NCBI GenBank assembly: GCA_037954325.1
Contig: JBBMNZ010000009.1
Location: 8,910,001-8,974,000, forward strand
Length of the DNA: 64,000 nt
Reading direction: 5' to 3'
From: Fistularia commersonii
Lineage: Eukaryota > Chordata > Actinopteri > Syngnathiformes > Fistulariidae
A program made the position numbers and the translations under genes. The notes beneath the pieces were generated by a model. That model ran no database searches, was not told where the DNA came from, and worked only from the letters and a program-made list of their open reading frames with translations. Below, in pieces: positions 46,216 to 59,400 of this stretch; position 1 is the first letter of the stretch, and the number at the start of each line of letters is the position of its first letter.

Positions 46216-46755
46216 TCAACCCACAGTAGTCCAATTTCCACTGGCATACTGTAGGTTATCAGCACCAGTGACAGTCTTTGTTAACCCAGGCCTTGACTCT
46301 GGTATGAGATTTGTAGGTTCAATTTGCATATTTGGTGTAAGCTTTGTATCCTTTTGTTCCAATTCATGCATGCCATTATGAATACTGGTGGTACTCACAT
46401 CTGAATGCCTGGTCAAGCTGGACCACTTGGAACAGTATCAGTCTTAAATATGAAGAACTCTGGCATTTGTCTCAATTGACAAGGTATTTCATGGATGTTT
46501 CCAAATACCAGTTTCTTTTATTGCATCGCCATGACTTCCTATTTCTGGGTCAAGCACTGGATTTACAAAAACAGGTGTGTCATGTTCAACAGCAACAAAA
46601 TACCTGTTCGTATAATCAAATATTCCACCATTGTGTAAGGATTGTGCAATGATGTCATTGTTGGAAAATACAGTCATTCCCGACAGTCTCATAGTTACGT
46701 ACCAAATGACATTTGCAATGGACTGGTGCCACACAATTCTGTGGCACCAGTCCAA
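46216..46755 (-). pseudogene. Unidentified protein-like ORF remnant
   Basis: Two - strand open stretches, 46755-46489 (88 codons) and 46416-46216 (66 codons), have balanced, protein-like composition (for example NNDIIAQSLHNGG, FDYTNRYFVAVEHD, FVNPVLDPEIGSH in the first; NGMHELEQKD, GADNLQYASGNW in the second), unlike chance AT-rich frames. A stop and apparent frame changes separate them, so it is broken. I do not recognise the family; a transposable element or an old endogenous viral protein are both possible. The 5' edge coincides with a perfect hairpin (46719-46754). Confidence 0.4.
46719..46754. repeat. Perfect 15-bp inverted repeat (hairpin)
   Basis: TGGACTGGTGCCACA, a 6-base spacer CAATTC, then TGTGGCACCAGTCCA. 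The arms are perfectly complementary. Confidence 0.97.
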
Positions 46756-48639
46756 TTAAATACACATTCAGTTTTCCCCGCCCTTCAAAGAGAGGGAAGT
46801 GATTGGAACTTTTATTCCTTTTGTTATGATTTTTGCTCGCTTCTGTGTTGTTTTCTTTAACAGACTTCTAAAGCAGCAAAAAAAAACAACATAACCATTG
46901 TCCCACCATTCATTTATGTCGAGTATGTTTTCAATTCAAGCCTCAGTAACGATTCCGGGTTATGACATTTATTCTGTTTTGCATAAACTTTTTATCCAGA
47001 GATGGTATTGTATTTCTTATTTCTTTTCTCATTCCACAAATTTTTGTTTACAAATTATTTGATGTAAATCCTTATATAAGTGAATTATCCTTTTGGCATT
47101 ATGTAAGGCATTCCTATATCTCTGATGCCATTCTGTATCTCATCCCCCTCCCAAAAACAGCTATAATCAAGCTAATGCTCTCCTGCACCTACATTCCCTC
47201 TGACAACTCCATCCTTGCATTTCAACGAACGCTGAAGTTACAGTCTGACAAACACTCATTACTCTGACCTCATGCCAGCAATGTCTTTAGACACATGATT
47301 TCATCATCAGACACCCATCATCGCAATATCAGACATGACTTCATCATTGCTTCCATTGATACTTGGCAAATGGATAGCATGAAGACCACACCCGATACCC
47401 ACCTTCAGCAACTGCCGATGCTCTATGTGACATCATATATGTTTGTCATGCACTTAAATCATTCACTATAAATGCATTCATTCACTAAATGCTTATCATT
47501 CACTAAATGCATTTACTATTTCACATTTGTTGATTGGGATGTTTTTTTTTCCCTGTAATAATTTTAATTTTATTTTTTTAATTTTCCTTGGACATTTTTG
47601 AGCATATATTCAGTCTTTTCACATGTATATCATACTTACTATTGTTTCCTGAAATGCTCTCATAATTTCAATCTTGATCATTGTGTTTAAATTTGCTTTG
47701 TTTATCAGTGTTCCACTGTCACATTTTAGCCGTGAGGTGCTACAATAAATTGCTTAATGAGTTTTTTTTTTTTTTATAAAGTAAACAGCTGACGATTCCA
47801 ACCTCCCACATTCATTGAAAACTGCTCATGGGTTTGGGGGATTTAACCCACTAGACTAAAAGCACCAAACATGACAAAATAAAAATTAAAAAATTACGCT
47901 GCTATTTGTCACATGTCAAGGTTAAGTTTCATGTCTGTATAGCTGGCCCGGGCCTCACCGGTCATCATGGAAAGAAAAAAAATGTAAAATGAAAAATAAA
48001 TTAAATGGTTATATTTATTAAACGATTTGTCTATACAGTTACTTTCAACTTAACGACACCATTTTTATTTTTATTTTATTTATTTATTTTTTTCAAAATT
48101 GCTGAAAAAAATTCACATTTACCATTCAAATATGAGGAGGAGACGTGCAGTGACACAGCAACCATCTGAGTTTACTATGTATTGCACAATTATAATGCTA
48201 ACTGCACTGACAGGCTATGCACTGAGACCGTATTGCTGTCTCTATGTACGTCCCTATTACAATTTTCAAACACTTTTAATGTATGAAGTAGATTCCATAG
48301 TTTTGCTGATGTGTATAAAGTTTGTCTTCAACAACTGTAACGTGTTTCTTGTAATCCTAAAACGACTGCGAAGAGGCATTAATTGAGGCACGCAGTAACG
48401 GTGCCTCTTGGTAGGGGGGCACTAGTGATCCAAGGGATCCGTCTTACTACTCGGTTACAGAATAATAGAATTAGCAATAGCAAGCTACAGTAAACAGTTA
48501 GCAAGTCAAGTGCAGCCATCCAGTTATTTTTTTTACCGATCTCATCGGGATATTTAGCTCACAAACGGTGAGGGATGAATGTACATGTCCTGGGCAGCTT
48601 CTCAACTTTTTGGCCCAGTAGGATCTCATTCAAACTGTT
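46756..48639. other. Intergenic, no gene seen
   Basis: AT-rich. ORFs at 46962-47267 and 48099-48386 lack domains and are rich in Leu/Ile/Phe/Tyr as expected by chance in such DNA. No gene is called. Confidence 0.4.
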
Positions 48640-48884
48640 CCTGAGGCGACAAAGTTGCTCCAGCCGGTGGTCACTGTTCCAGCTACGATAGCATCGGTGG
48701 AGCGCTCATTCTCAGCGCTGGAAAGACTCAAAACATATAGTCGGAACAGGACAGTCTTTACTGGCAGTGATTTCCATCGTGACAGAGACTTTTAAAGCTG
48801 GAGAAAGACAAGGAAGACTTCTACAAGCAAGACATCGATGCTTTTCTTCCGAAGGAGCGGCGCATGGACTTCATGTATAAGTAA
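48640..48884 (+). pseudogene. hAT transposase C-terminal remnant
   Basis: Encodes the C-terminal dimerisation (hATC) region of a hAT-superfamily transposase: VTVPATIASVERSFSALERL then KTYSRNRT, followed after a frame change near 48771-48797 by LEKDKEDFYKQDIDAFLP and RRMDFMYK ending at TAA 48882-48884. The A-SVERSFSALxRIKT pattern is the hallmark of hATC. The rest of the gene is absent or unrecognisable, so this is a decayed 3' fragment. Confidence 0.8.
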
Positions 48885-51800
48885 AGGTAAGAGATAATAA
48901 CGTTTATTTTTGAAAACGTGCTCTTTCTATGCTATGGTTTGTATATGTAAAGAATGCTGATATGATATAAAAAAAACACGTTGACTGCTGCCAATAAAAT
49001 GGTGAATAAGCTACTCTGTAGGGTTTATATGTTTGTGAATCTGACTGTGATGACGTCAGTGCCTCAACAGCGTACATACCTATATATTTATAGGTATCAA
49101 TGATTCAGTCAGTGGTTTCATGATACGTAGTAACAATAATGTGGACACTCTCTCAAACTCAGCAGTGTGTCAAGTTGTTTTCTTGTATTTAGTTGTTAAC
49201 TTGTACATCTAGTTCTTTTTGATAAAACCATTTGATAAAACCCTGAAGGAAATTCACCACAGAATTTTTTCGTTATCATCCAAGGTGTGGTACCTGTCTC
49301 CTGTCTTCTTATTTCCTGAATGTAAATCTCACTATCTTTATCCATTCCATCATGTATAAACCTGCTATTTTGGAATGCGAAAATGTTTGTGTGTTCCAGG
49401 CATCTCTCAGTCTAGAGGCGGAAGCCGTTAAGGTATTTGATAAATATTTGGTGTACCTTAAAATTTGAATTAAGAGAGTAATAGTGGTCAGTGAGATTGA
49501 TGGTTTTGCAAATAACAATGCTGTTAACCTGCCCACTCCGTGCAACAAGGCACAGGACCTTTTTAATAGCTTTTTGGGAACAAAGCATACACATGATATT
49601 TGACATTGAAGCTTCTTTGCTGGTATAAAGGTATAGCTTGAATTTCACTGTTGGAGAACAAGAAATATCTGTGCAGTAGAAAGGGAAAAATATCACTGTC
49701 ACCTTTTTTGTTGCAGTTAAAGACAGTAAAAAGGAAAACTTGTTTGTATTAAAGGATGATTCTTAATTTAAAAAATGATTTTCTTAGAAATGTCATGGCA
49801 CAATTTCATCAGTTTTATTGAACTGAATATAATTTATTTATTCATTTATCTAATTATCCAATCATCAATGTATTTATTTGCAGATTCTTTTGCAAGATTA
49901 AACCCATTTTACAATGTGTATTGTATAAATTTGTAATATTTATAAAATATTACAATGTTTATCTTGTCTTAGCAGAAATTAGAATGAAAGAGATTGAAAA
50001 TCTCAAACCTTCATAAACGCTACTTGTAATAGCCAACAGGACACTTGGAATTCAAAAAGTGACAACTTGGCCATGTTGCATATGTATAAGTGTTTTGCTG
50101 TTGTCCTTCAACAAATGAAGCCACCTCAGAGTCAGGTTTACTTGTTACGAGAATCTCTTTGATTTCATAAGTTGGATTAGGAAACAAAGATTGTAAGATA
50201 AACTCAGCTTGACCTCACCACAGGATATTTGCAAACTTGAGGTATGAGTCATTTGAAGGAACAATACAGATGGGTTAGTCGATGTGAATTTATGGACATA
50301 TTGAGTCAACACAAAGTTTTCTGGTGCATGTAGGCCTGTAGTATTCAATTTCAACACCCAGGTGTATTAACTGGAACTGAAAATTCTGTTTACAGACACC
50401 CATTGTGCACTGTGTTGCAATACATGACGCTAAAGAGTGTGGATGATGTGGATTTGGAAAAAGCACATCAACATGGCTCATGACCTGATTTAATGGGCAG
50501 TTACCGGAATAACTTGTTACGCAGGTCATAATATGATACAGTCAACTAAGAAACACGCAGTCTGTGTTTCAATTGCAATAAATAGAAAGGGTTGTTGAAG
50601 AATGCATCCATTCATTGTCACAGTGCAGAAAATCTGTGTATCTCACAAAAGAGTGAGTGTGCAGGAGTTTGTGTCAATTGTTTCCGAAGGTCCTGCCTCA
50701 TTGTGCAGAATCACTCAGAGGTTTGCAAGTCAATGAGCACTTTTCAGCCCATCAACAGCAACAACATGTCGGAACTTGATTTCCCCCTCAGTCAGTAAAT
50801 CAAACAGCCTTTATTTGTAGTTATTGACTAAATAGCCATACTAAAAAAAAAACAAACCAAAAAAAAAACAATGAAGGGCAGCGTACCGATTGGAAACAAA
50901 GCCATTGAACTGCAGCCTCCCAAATGGAGTTCAGAGAACATGAATTCCGATGATTATTTTTAAGTTTTGTAGGTGGAGGGGATTTCTTGCAGTGTAGCCG
51001 AACCATATATTCAATTTGTTCTGACAATTCAATTCAAAGTCTACACCGTTCTAAACACACACATTTCCCTGGTCTTAAAAACAAATACATTTGGTGTTGG
51101 AGAAATACACAAGGACAGCAAATATCCATTATCCAGTATTCAATGGAGCATTCACAGAGAAACACAGTCGAGAAAATGGAGAAAAAAAAAAAAAAGTCCT
51201 GTTCTACGATACTCCATGTTACCACACGATGACGCTGTGGTTCCAGGCTTCAGCTTGAATCGTCCATGTGCGCTATGACTGAGAGGATGAGTGGGACACA
51301 AAGCATCCCCTACATTTGCTATTTTATATAACTGATACTGTTTGTGTGCAATGAGATATGTGTACGGACTTTATTTTTGCTTTTTCCCTACTTTTTTCAC
51401 GGTTCACAACTGAATCGTCTTTAAGGCAAGATTAAACTCATTTCATTAATTTAAAGGCGTCTCCCCAGGAGTAAAAAGTGCATTACCATATCAAATGCAC
51501 ACAGTTAGATTGATGCTAGAAGTGTGTGGTCGACCATAACAAAGGTCACGTCAGAGACGGGCACCAAATGTCAGACATCTGTCTCTGAAGTTGAAGTGAT
51601 TGTATGATCTGGCCAACTTATATTCTCTCAGAGACTAAAAATGTATTAAGCAATAGCTAACACAGAATTTACTTTTGCTGCTCTGATGTGTGAGGTTGAG
51701 CACTGATGCTGAGTGATTTGTAATTTTATCTGATTTTTTGCCTTCCCACATTTTGAAGTAGTTTAAGTGTCATTTTGACCAACCCCCCCATTCTGCCCTA

Positions 51801-52948
51801 TTCTGACCTCTTTTTTCAAACAAAGATCAACTTCCCAACAGGCACGACCACCTGCGGCATTCTAAACCAAAAGGGACAAATTAAATGTTTTGAGGACATT
51901 TAGAAATCTGGCAAGTAGCTGTATAATTATAACTTTCTCTAGCTACAGAGTTTCTTTTTTGTTTGGATAAGTTAAACTTCATTATTATTATTATTATTAT
52001 TATTATTAGTAATATTGATGCACTTAATGATATTGGCAAACATTTACTATGGAAGTCTTCTTTTAAAATTGTAAAACATTTTGAGAAAGATCGGTCAGTT
52101 ATATTTATTTCTTATGAATACACCGATGTGTGTCGGACATGACTGAGTCAACGAGAAGCCTGCATCTCCCTCTGGTGTTTTGCTGAGCAGCAGTGTCCTC
52201 TGCTGATGGAAGTATGAAGACAGAAGTTGCTTCAGTCATTAGACCAATCATTAAAATCAACTCAGATTTAAAGTCCTGCTGCTGCAGCATTCGGTTTACC
52301 TTCCGGCACATTGTTAATTTCCAATACCCCTTTGTCCCACTTTCTACTGAGGCCCTCGGTACCACTTTCGATGAAATTGTTGTCAGTCTGTTTGTTCGCT
52401 CAACAATGTCCTTTAATAAACATTTCCTTCTGGAAGTCTCCATATGCATCTGGTAAACCACGGTGTGACTTAAGCTTTCGGCTCACTCTGAGAGGAATTT
52501 GATTGGAAGTGATCAGCTCAGTTTCCAGCAGAGGAACGGAGACATGTTTTTGAAATAAAAGTTTTGACTAGTTGCCGACAGTCGCCGATTCACTTCGTGA
52601 CTGAGGAATGACAAGTGTGTTAAAGTTCATAACTGTGCATGCTGGAATCCAGAGCGGTGTTCTCTTACTTGAAAGCGGTTACCTGCTAACTAGTTCTAGT
52701 AATGGTGTAATGGTGTAATGAGGTAGTCAATATTCGGCGTACCGTCAAAATGATGGAGAAAGATTTCCCCCGAGAGAGTACAACCTAAGAAAGCCATGTA
52801 ACACAACTTTAATGGTATTGACAATTATAAACTGAATCTATTATGCATGCATTTCTGGCAGAGTAGCTTAAGATTGTGCATCAGCCTACAACAAAGCAAT
52901 TAATGAGAGTGATGTTTTAAAAAAAAAATAGAATTAGATGATCACACT
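48885..52948. other. Intergenic, no gene seen
   Basis: AT-rich, with an (ATT)n tract at 51981-52008. A somewhat more complex region at 52130-52560 has ORFs on both strands (118 codons - strand, 87 codons + strand) but no recognised domain or splice context. No gene is called. Confidence 0.4.
51981..52008. repeat. (ATT)n microsatellite
   Basis: About nine perfect ATT units. Confidence 0.95.
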
Positions 52949-53417
52949 TTTATTTTGACAGATCATTTAAAATGAGTAAACATCAGACAAAACTTGCAAT
53001 GAGGCGTTTAAAGGCATAAACACATGGAAAGAACAATAAGACTTAAAATGTCGGTGGGGAAATTGTAGGTGACAATACGTGTTTTTTGAAAGCTTTTTTG
53101 AATTTTGGATGAACTTGAAGGTTCCTTGAAATGTGTAAGACTTCCAACCCTTGAATGAGACTGTTGTCTAGCCTTTTCTTCTGCGGGTTGACGTTCGAGT
53201 CTTGTCAGACATGCCGAATGAAGGAAACAGTTTTGTGCAAGCAGAGAGATGAAAAGCATACGTAACTGAAAACAAACTGGGACACGTGGCATGTCTTCTC
53301 AGAAACTGCAGATGAAAGGGGGAAAAATGTTTCATTCAGGAAACTATTTTACTTTTACTATTTGGGGTAATATTTGAAAAACTATAGTGAACTCTTAGTA
53401 AATTAGTAGAAATGTGT
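52949..53417 (-). other. aqp3: aqp3 3' UTR with poly(A) signal
   Basis: Sequence after the aqp3 stop on the - strand. AATAAA (TTTATT on +) at 52954-52949 is a good candidate polyadenylation signal. A 94-codon - strand ORF at 53292-53008 lies in this UTR and is not considered coding. End inferred. Confidence 0.5.
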
Positions 53418-56400
53418 TCATGCATTTTCATCGGTTGAAACATTGAAAAGTTTAAAACTTTCCTCCTCCTCCTCTTCCTCCTTCTTCCTCTGCTTCTCTT
53501 GCACTTGTCCCTCTAAATGACACCCGATCATGAGCTGGTACGCCATCACGCCCACCACCGCACCCACAAACGGGGCGCAGGTGGGCACAAGGAACCAGCA
53601 GGAGCTCACTCTGCGAGAGAAAATCGAAAGGCCCGATGCATCTTAATATTTCAGCTGAATATTTCCAAATGTCAGTGTTGGTATTTACACATTTAAATGG
53701 TTGGTATTTACACATTTACATGGTTTTATTGGTCTGATGGCTGCCAAATTAATTAGGTGTTCATGATGGACGTGGAAGAAGAAATGCAATGGGTTGCTAT
53801 GATGTATGTTTGATTTGTAACCATGCAGTGCAGAGCAGCTGCATAATTCCTCTAGTGGGACATAAGGCACTGTACAACTCTCTCAGTCCCCAGTTATTGA
53901 AAGAAAGTCTTTAGAGACAGAGAAAAAAATGTTAAAATTTGGAACAAGAGACTTTTGTACAACCACATCCCCAGCCTCCATGACTGCGTCCCTATGGAAG
54001 AGTAGATGTTGCAACTGCCATTATGGGAAGCAGAATCAGGAATGTTTGGGGCTGAGGTACATCTTGCCGCATGTCTGGGGTCTCATCAGACTGATATGAG
54101 AGAATTCAGTGTTTTTTTTTTTTTAAAGGAAATGTTACAAAAAAAAAGTCCCCCTTTATTTCTGTCCCAAGCCAATATATCATTGAGAGCAGCTTCATGC
54201 AAGTTGATCCAGTGTCATGAACCCTGAGTGAATAGAGCATTGGTTTCCAGAGGCTCAGACCTGTGTAGCAGCTGCACGCGTTGAATTATTGACATTGTCT
54301 ATGCAAAGTAAAATAATACCTTCGATTTAATCTGACTAAAAATCGGGATGTATTCAGTGAGAATTTGGAATCTCATTTCTGGACTCATTTAATCATAGTG
54401 TTGAGCTTCTGAATCTTGGATACACTGGCCCTATCGATGCCAGCTTCTCCTCCGACACACTGGGACTCCCTGTACTTTCTCTTAAAGTGTTCAAAGAGCC
54501 GTAAAGTGTAACTTTATTGCACTCAACAGCACTATCTCTTCCCTAAACCCCTTGTTCGGTTTCTCAAGACAATCCACATTAATAATTTTATGAGAAACAG
54601 TTTTCCATCTCCATGAAACTGCTCATGATTTCTGCACAGAGACATTTCTGTTTGTTTTTTTTCCACATTAAACTTCTCAGCACTCTGAGTAATCATTAAT
54701 GTTTAGAGCAGTTTCAATGGAATTTCTAATTTTACCAACTTAGATACTTGACACTTTGAACAAATAGAGTTTTCTTCAACAAAAAAAAAAAAAAAAGAAT
54801 TCCGTTTGCATTCCCTACAGTCATGATCTGGGATGTTTCTCATATTCAAGGATTCAAAGTGTTTATATTATAAATTGTATATATTATATATTTTCTAAGC
54901 AAGTCACAAGACACTCACAGAAAAACCTCGGGGCCCCAGCCAGCCAGAGCCGTGAAGATGCGCGGTCCCAGGTCCCTGGCCGGGTTCACCGCGTAGCCCG
55001 AGTTGAAACCCATGGCCAGGCCGATGACCACCACTGAAGAGCCCACAGTAAATGCCTCGAGACCCCGGGGCACTGCGTTGTTGTTGGGATCGACAATGGC
55101 AAGGATGCACATCATCAGTGCAGCTGTTCCAATGATCTAGAAATACAATACAGGTACAACAACAACATTAATATTTGGTGACATGCCTTTATGTAATGCT
55201 TTCCCATAATGTTGCCAAAGAGCAATTTCTGTATGTGTTTGCATGGATGTGGCCAATCCATGCCTACACACAACTGGGATTTGACGTAAAATTCTCCAGA
55301 ATCGGAAACGTCAATGTTTCTCCCTTTTGTTTGTAGTATTTAATGTCTCAAGCCAAACTCTTTGAGTTAATCATCCCGATAATTAGGGGCAAGAAATACA
55401 AAATGTTTAGGGTAACATTTCTGCGGTGGAAAGTATAAATCTGGGCTTGGTTGATCCAAATGGTTGAGAGAAAAGAAGGCAATGATGATCAAAATTATTG
55501 ATATTCCAATAATATTCCTCAGTAAACTTTCTAAATTGCCTCATCCTTCATTCTGTATTATCAGAGGAACAGCACATTAGATATTTTGGAGAGATGATGT
55601 AGAGAAGCCAGACTTAGATGGTTGGGTCATGTACAGAGGAGGGATAGTGAATATATTGCTAGATGGATGCTGGAATTGGAGCTGCCAGGCAGGAGGTCGA
55701 GAGGAAGACCAAAGAGAAGATTTATGGTTGTAGTGAGAGAGGATATGAAGGTAGTTGGTGTGAGATGGAGAAGGTTGATTCGCTGTGGCGACCCCTGAAG
55801 GAAAAAGCTGAAAGGAGAAGAAGATAATGAGCCTGATCATGATCGTTAAACACATTTTAGAAACTTAATTTCTTAGTATATCCAGCAATGGTATATTGAT
55901 CTCAAACTGTACTGTTTACTTTTCCCGACTCATATCGGTTCCAGAAAACTGTGATTTGTGTCACCCACAAAAAGTTGGAAATACAGCAAAAAGGCTTATA
56001 AAGTTATTCATCACGGAAAGTTTGAGAGCATCTCTTCCGGTAGAAAAAGATATACCTATTAAATTTGTCATGCTTGTTAACTTTTTTTAATGAGTGCCTG
56101 AGATCAGAGATCCTGCACAGCATACTGTGACATATTCCAAACAGCACAGGACACGGGGAGCACGACAACAGCAACGGAGGTGGAAAGAGAAATTGCGAGA
56201 ATCGCAACATGTCAGCTCCTGTTGGGTTGTATTTCTCACCTGGTTGCAGAGAAAATCATGTATGAGTTAATATGTAAAAGAAGCATTGAATAAAATCACT
56301 AAAATTTGATAAAATTTTGAACTCAGAAGGCCAGTTTTGGCTGAACAAGAAAATCGATGCCAAACTACCTTGGCATTGATGAATGATAATTTGTCACTTC

Positions 56401-59400
56401 CTAGCATTGTGAGCAAAGAAAAGAATTGACCTGGAGATATTCAAATTTCCCCTTTTGAACAGATGAGATGCAGGCTCACTTGTACTTGTTTTTTACTTCT
56501 ATTTATTGCCTTAGTAACAGTGGTCTTGTGTCGTACACAGGGAAAATCTTGTTTAAATGATCTGTCCATGTAATTCTGTGGTGGCTGTAAGAATTCTGAA
56601 AATAATTTGAATATTTATTCATTGTAAGTGATGATGGAGATGCCAACACCCATTAGAGGGTCTAGATTAGGGGTCGGCAACCTTTATCACTCAGAGGGCC
56701 ATTCCGACCTGTTTCCCCACAGTTAAGAAAACACTGGGAGCCACACAACCTTTTTGAAATTTAAAATTAATGAACAGGGCATATAACATTTTTTTTTTTT
56801 TTGCCTACATGCTAAATATAGACAAGATATGTGTTGCATTTTTTCAAATCAATGAACAACTGCAAAACAACAATATTATGTTTCTGCATGCAATAAAACA
56901 TTTTGAACTCTGAAAAAAAATATGTTGGCTGAAGGTTACTTTTAAGCAAAATACTCAATGACCATTAGAGTAGTTATTCTACTTATGAAAAAAAAAACAA
57001 AAAAACAAAATTAAATTAAGAGTTAAATTAAATCAAATCATCCACCGGTAGCAAACTAGAAATGTTGTCCTCCCACTGCGTTCTGTCATCCTTTTACTAG
57101 CACATGAAGTCGCTTATTAAGAGTGAGAAAAATAATGTAATATTTTATTTAGATATTACAAGATCGCCATAATCTTCAAATTTAAAATTACATTTAAAAA
57201 TGAAGAAACTAAAATAAAATACATTTTGATGAAATACTCGTTAATTATTTTAAAAAACCACAGGGAGCTGCATCACAAGGATGAAAGAGTTGCATGCGGC
57301 TCCGGAGCCGCGGGTTGCCAACCCCTGGTCTAGATCTTATAACCAAAGTAGATCCACAAGCCAGCCGCCCTATAATGAGGGTCTAAATTAGGGTCTCTAG
57401 AGGTTCTTGAGAAAAACAATCCAGAGTCTCTACGTGACAATGCTCATAACAAAGTCTGCGGATTATCTTGGATAACCTCGACTTGATTGGCCATAGAGTC
57501 TGGGAAGAGACACTTCTGTTGAGTTATTAAAAAGTTATTTGTTGATATTTTGAGCCTCACCAAGAGGCCTGCCTAAAGGGAATACTTCGGGCATGCCACT
57601 GTTGCCCACTCCACCTCAAGCATGCGTTACGTTGTCGTGGTGAAAGGCTGAGATTAGTATGACGGGAAACAGACTGCTTTCTAAACAAAGTTCAGGAGTC
57701 ATCATATTGAAAAATATTTCTCACAAATGAGAAAACTGTCTTCTGTGGTAACATGTAGACAATTTGACATTTCATACCCAAAAGGTCAAATTTCAACATC
57801 GTTGACATCATGAGATTCAGCAAAACATATTTCTGGCTGTTATTAGCAGAGACATAAAATCTGACTGCTAAAAGCAGCACAACATTCAGTATTGCTTCTG
57901 AAGGCTTGCACCCGTAATTAAATTCCGCTAATGACCTGGCATAAATAATAACATCATTCGTGAGAAGATCGCTTCATCCTGACTAGCTTGAGGTTTTGTA
58001 TCTATCAAAAAAATAGGAATTGAAATAAATAATGAATTGAGTGATCTTCTTCTCCTCGTGGCTTTACCCTTGAGGGGTCACCACAGCGAATCAACCTTCT
58101 CCATCTAACATTATTCTCTGTATCCTCCTCTCTCACACCAACTACCTTCATATCCTCTCTCACTACATCCATAAATCTTCTCTTTGGTCTTCCTCTAGAC
58201 CTCCGCCTGGCAGCTCCAATTCCAGCATCCGTCTACCTATAAGAGGACTGTTTCAGAAATTAGAATATTGTGACAAAGTTCTTTATCTTCTGTAATGCAA
58301 TTAAAAAACAAAAAATACTCTTTCATGATATTATAATATTTTGATATAGGATTTTTGAGTTTTGTTAAGATGTCAGCCATAATCAGAAATATAAAAATAA
58401 TAAAAGGCTTGCAATATTTCAGTTGATTTGTAATGAATCCAGAATGTATGACATTTTTGTTTTTGTAATTGCATTACAGAAGATAAAGAACTTTATCACA
58501 ATATCCTCATTTTCTGAGACAGTCTTGTATATTCACTATTCCTCCTCTGTACATGACCAAACCATCTCAGTCTGGCTACTCTGACCTTCTCACCAAAACA
58601 TCTAAGGTTCTTTTCCTTTGATAGACTCATTCTTGATCCTATCCATCCTGTTAGAAAGTTACTGAGATGCACTGAGCAGATCAACCTCCGTGTTTTGTCT
58701 TTAACATAGAGATCAGAGAGAAATTAAGACCGAATGGTAGGATTTTTGTTAGGTTCATGCAAAACTAGTGGTAGCTTATTAAAATCAAGTCGACTGTACC
58801 TGATCGCATACTCCATTGAGCCAACTCAGATGTTTTGATGGATAAGTGGCAAAGATTCCAGCGGTGGCGTTCTTCCCCTCCACAGCAAACTCTCCTTGGC
58901 TAAAATCCCATAATGCATCTGATGGCAATACGTGCACATCACTTGAATTATTTCCTCAGTTATTTCAGGTTAATTTCAAAGCTGCATTCGTTTCATGGAT
59001 TCTGACTCACTGATCAAGGTGCAAAGCTCAAATTTAAGACTTAAATTCATGCCGCTAATCTCACATAACCTTTTACTGGTGGCATTCTTCAGTTCTGAAG
59101 GATTCGACCACGCAGTGGCATTCATGCACTTCTTTCATATCTTTTTCTGTTTGGGGACAAAGCTGCAATAGTGCTGCAGAAAGGAGCTCTAGACGGGAGC
59201 TTGGACATACAAAGATATCACTGAGCAAATAAACAAATTTCACCCAATAAAACCAAATGAAACATACACAAGCATAAATCTACCACGTCTCCATGGAGAT
59301 TTCAGGACTGATTCACATTTTCAATATAAACTTATTTCGAAAGGGCATGTTAGCATTTATGAGGAGATCGGCAGTGTGCATAGTAATAGTTTTTGAGATT

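Noticed and set aside
52105..52502. ORFs on both strands near 52.1-52.5 kb considered as exons
   Set aside because: Neither strand gives a recognisable domain and no convincing splice sites bound them.
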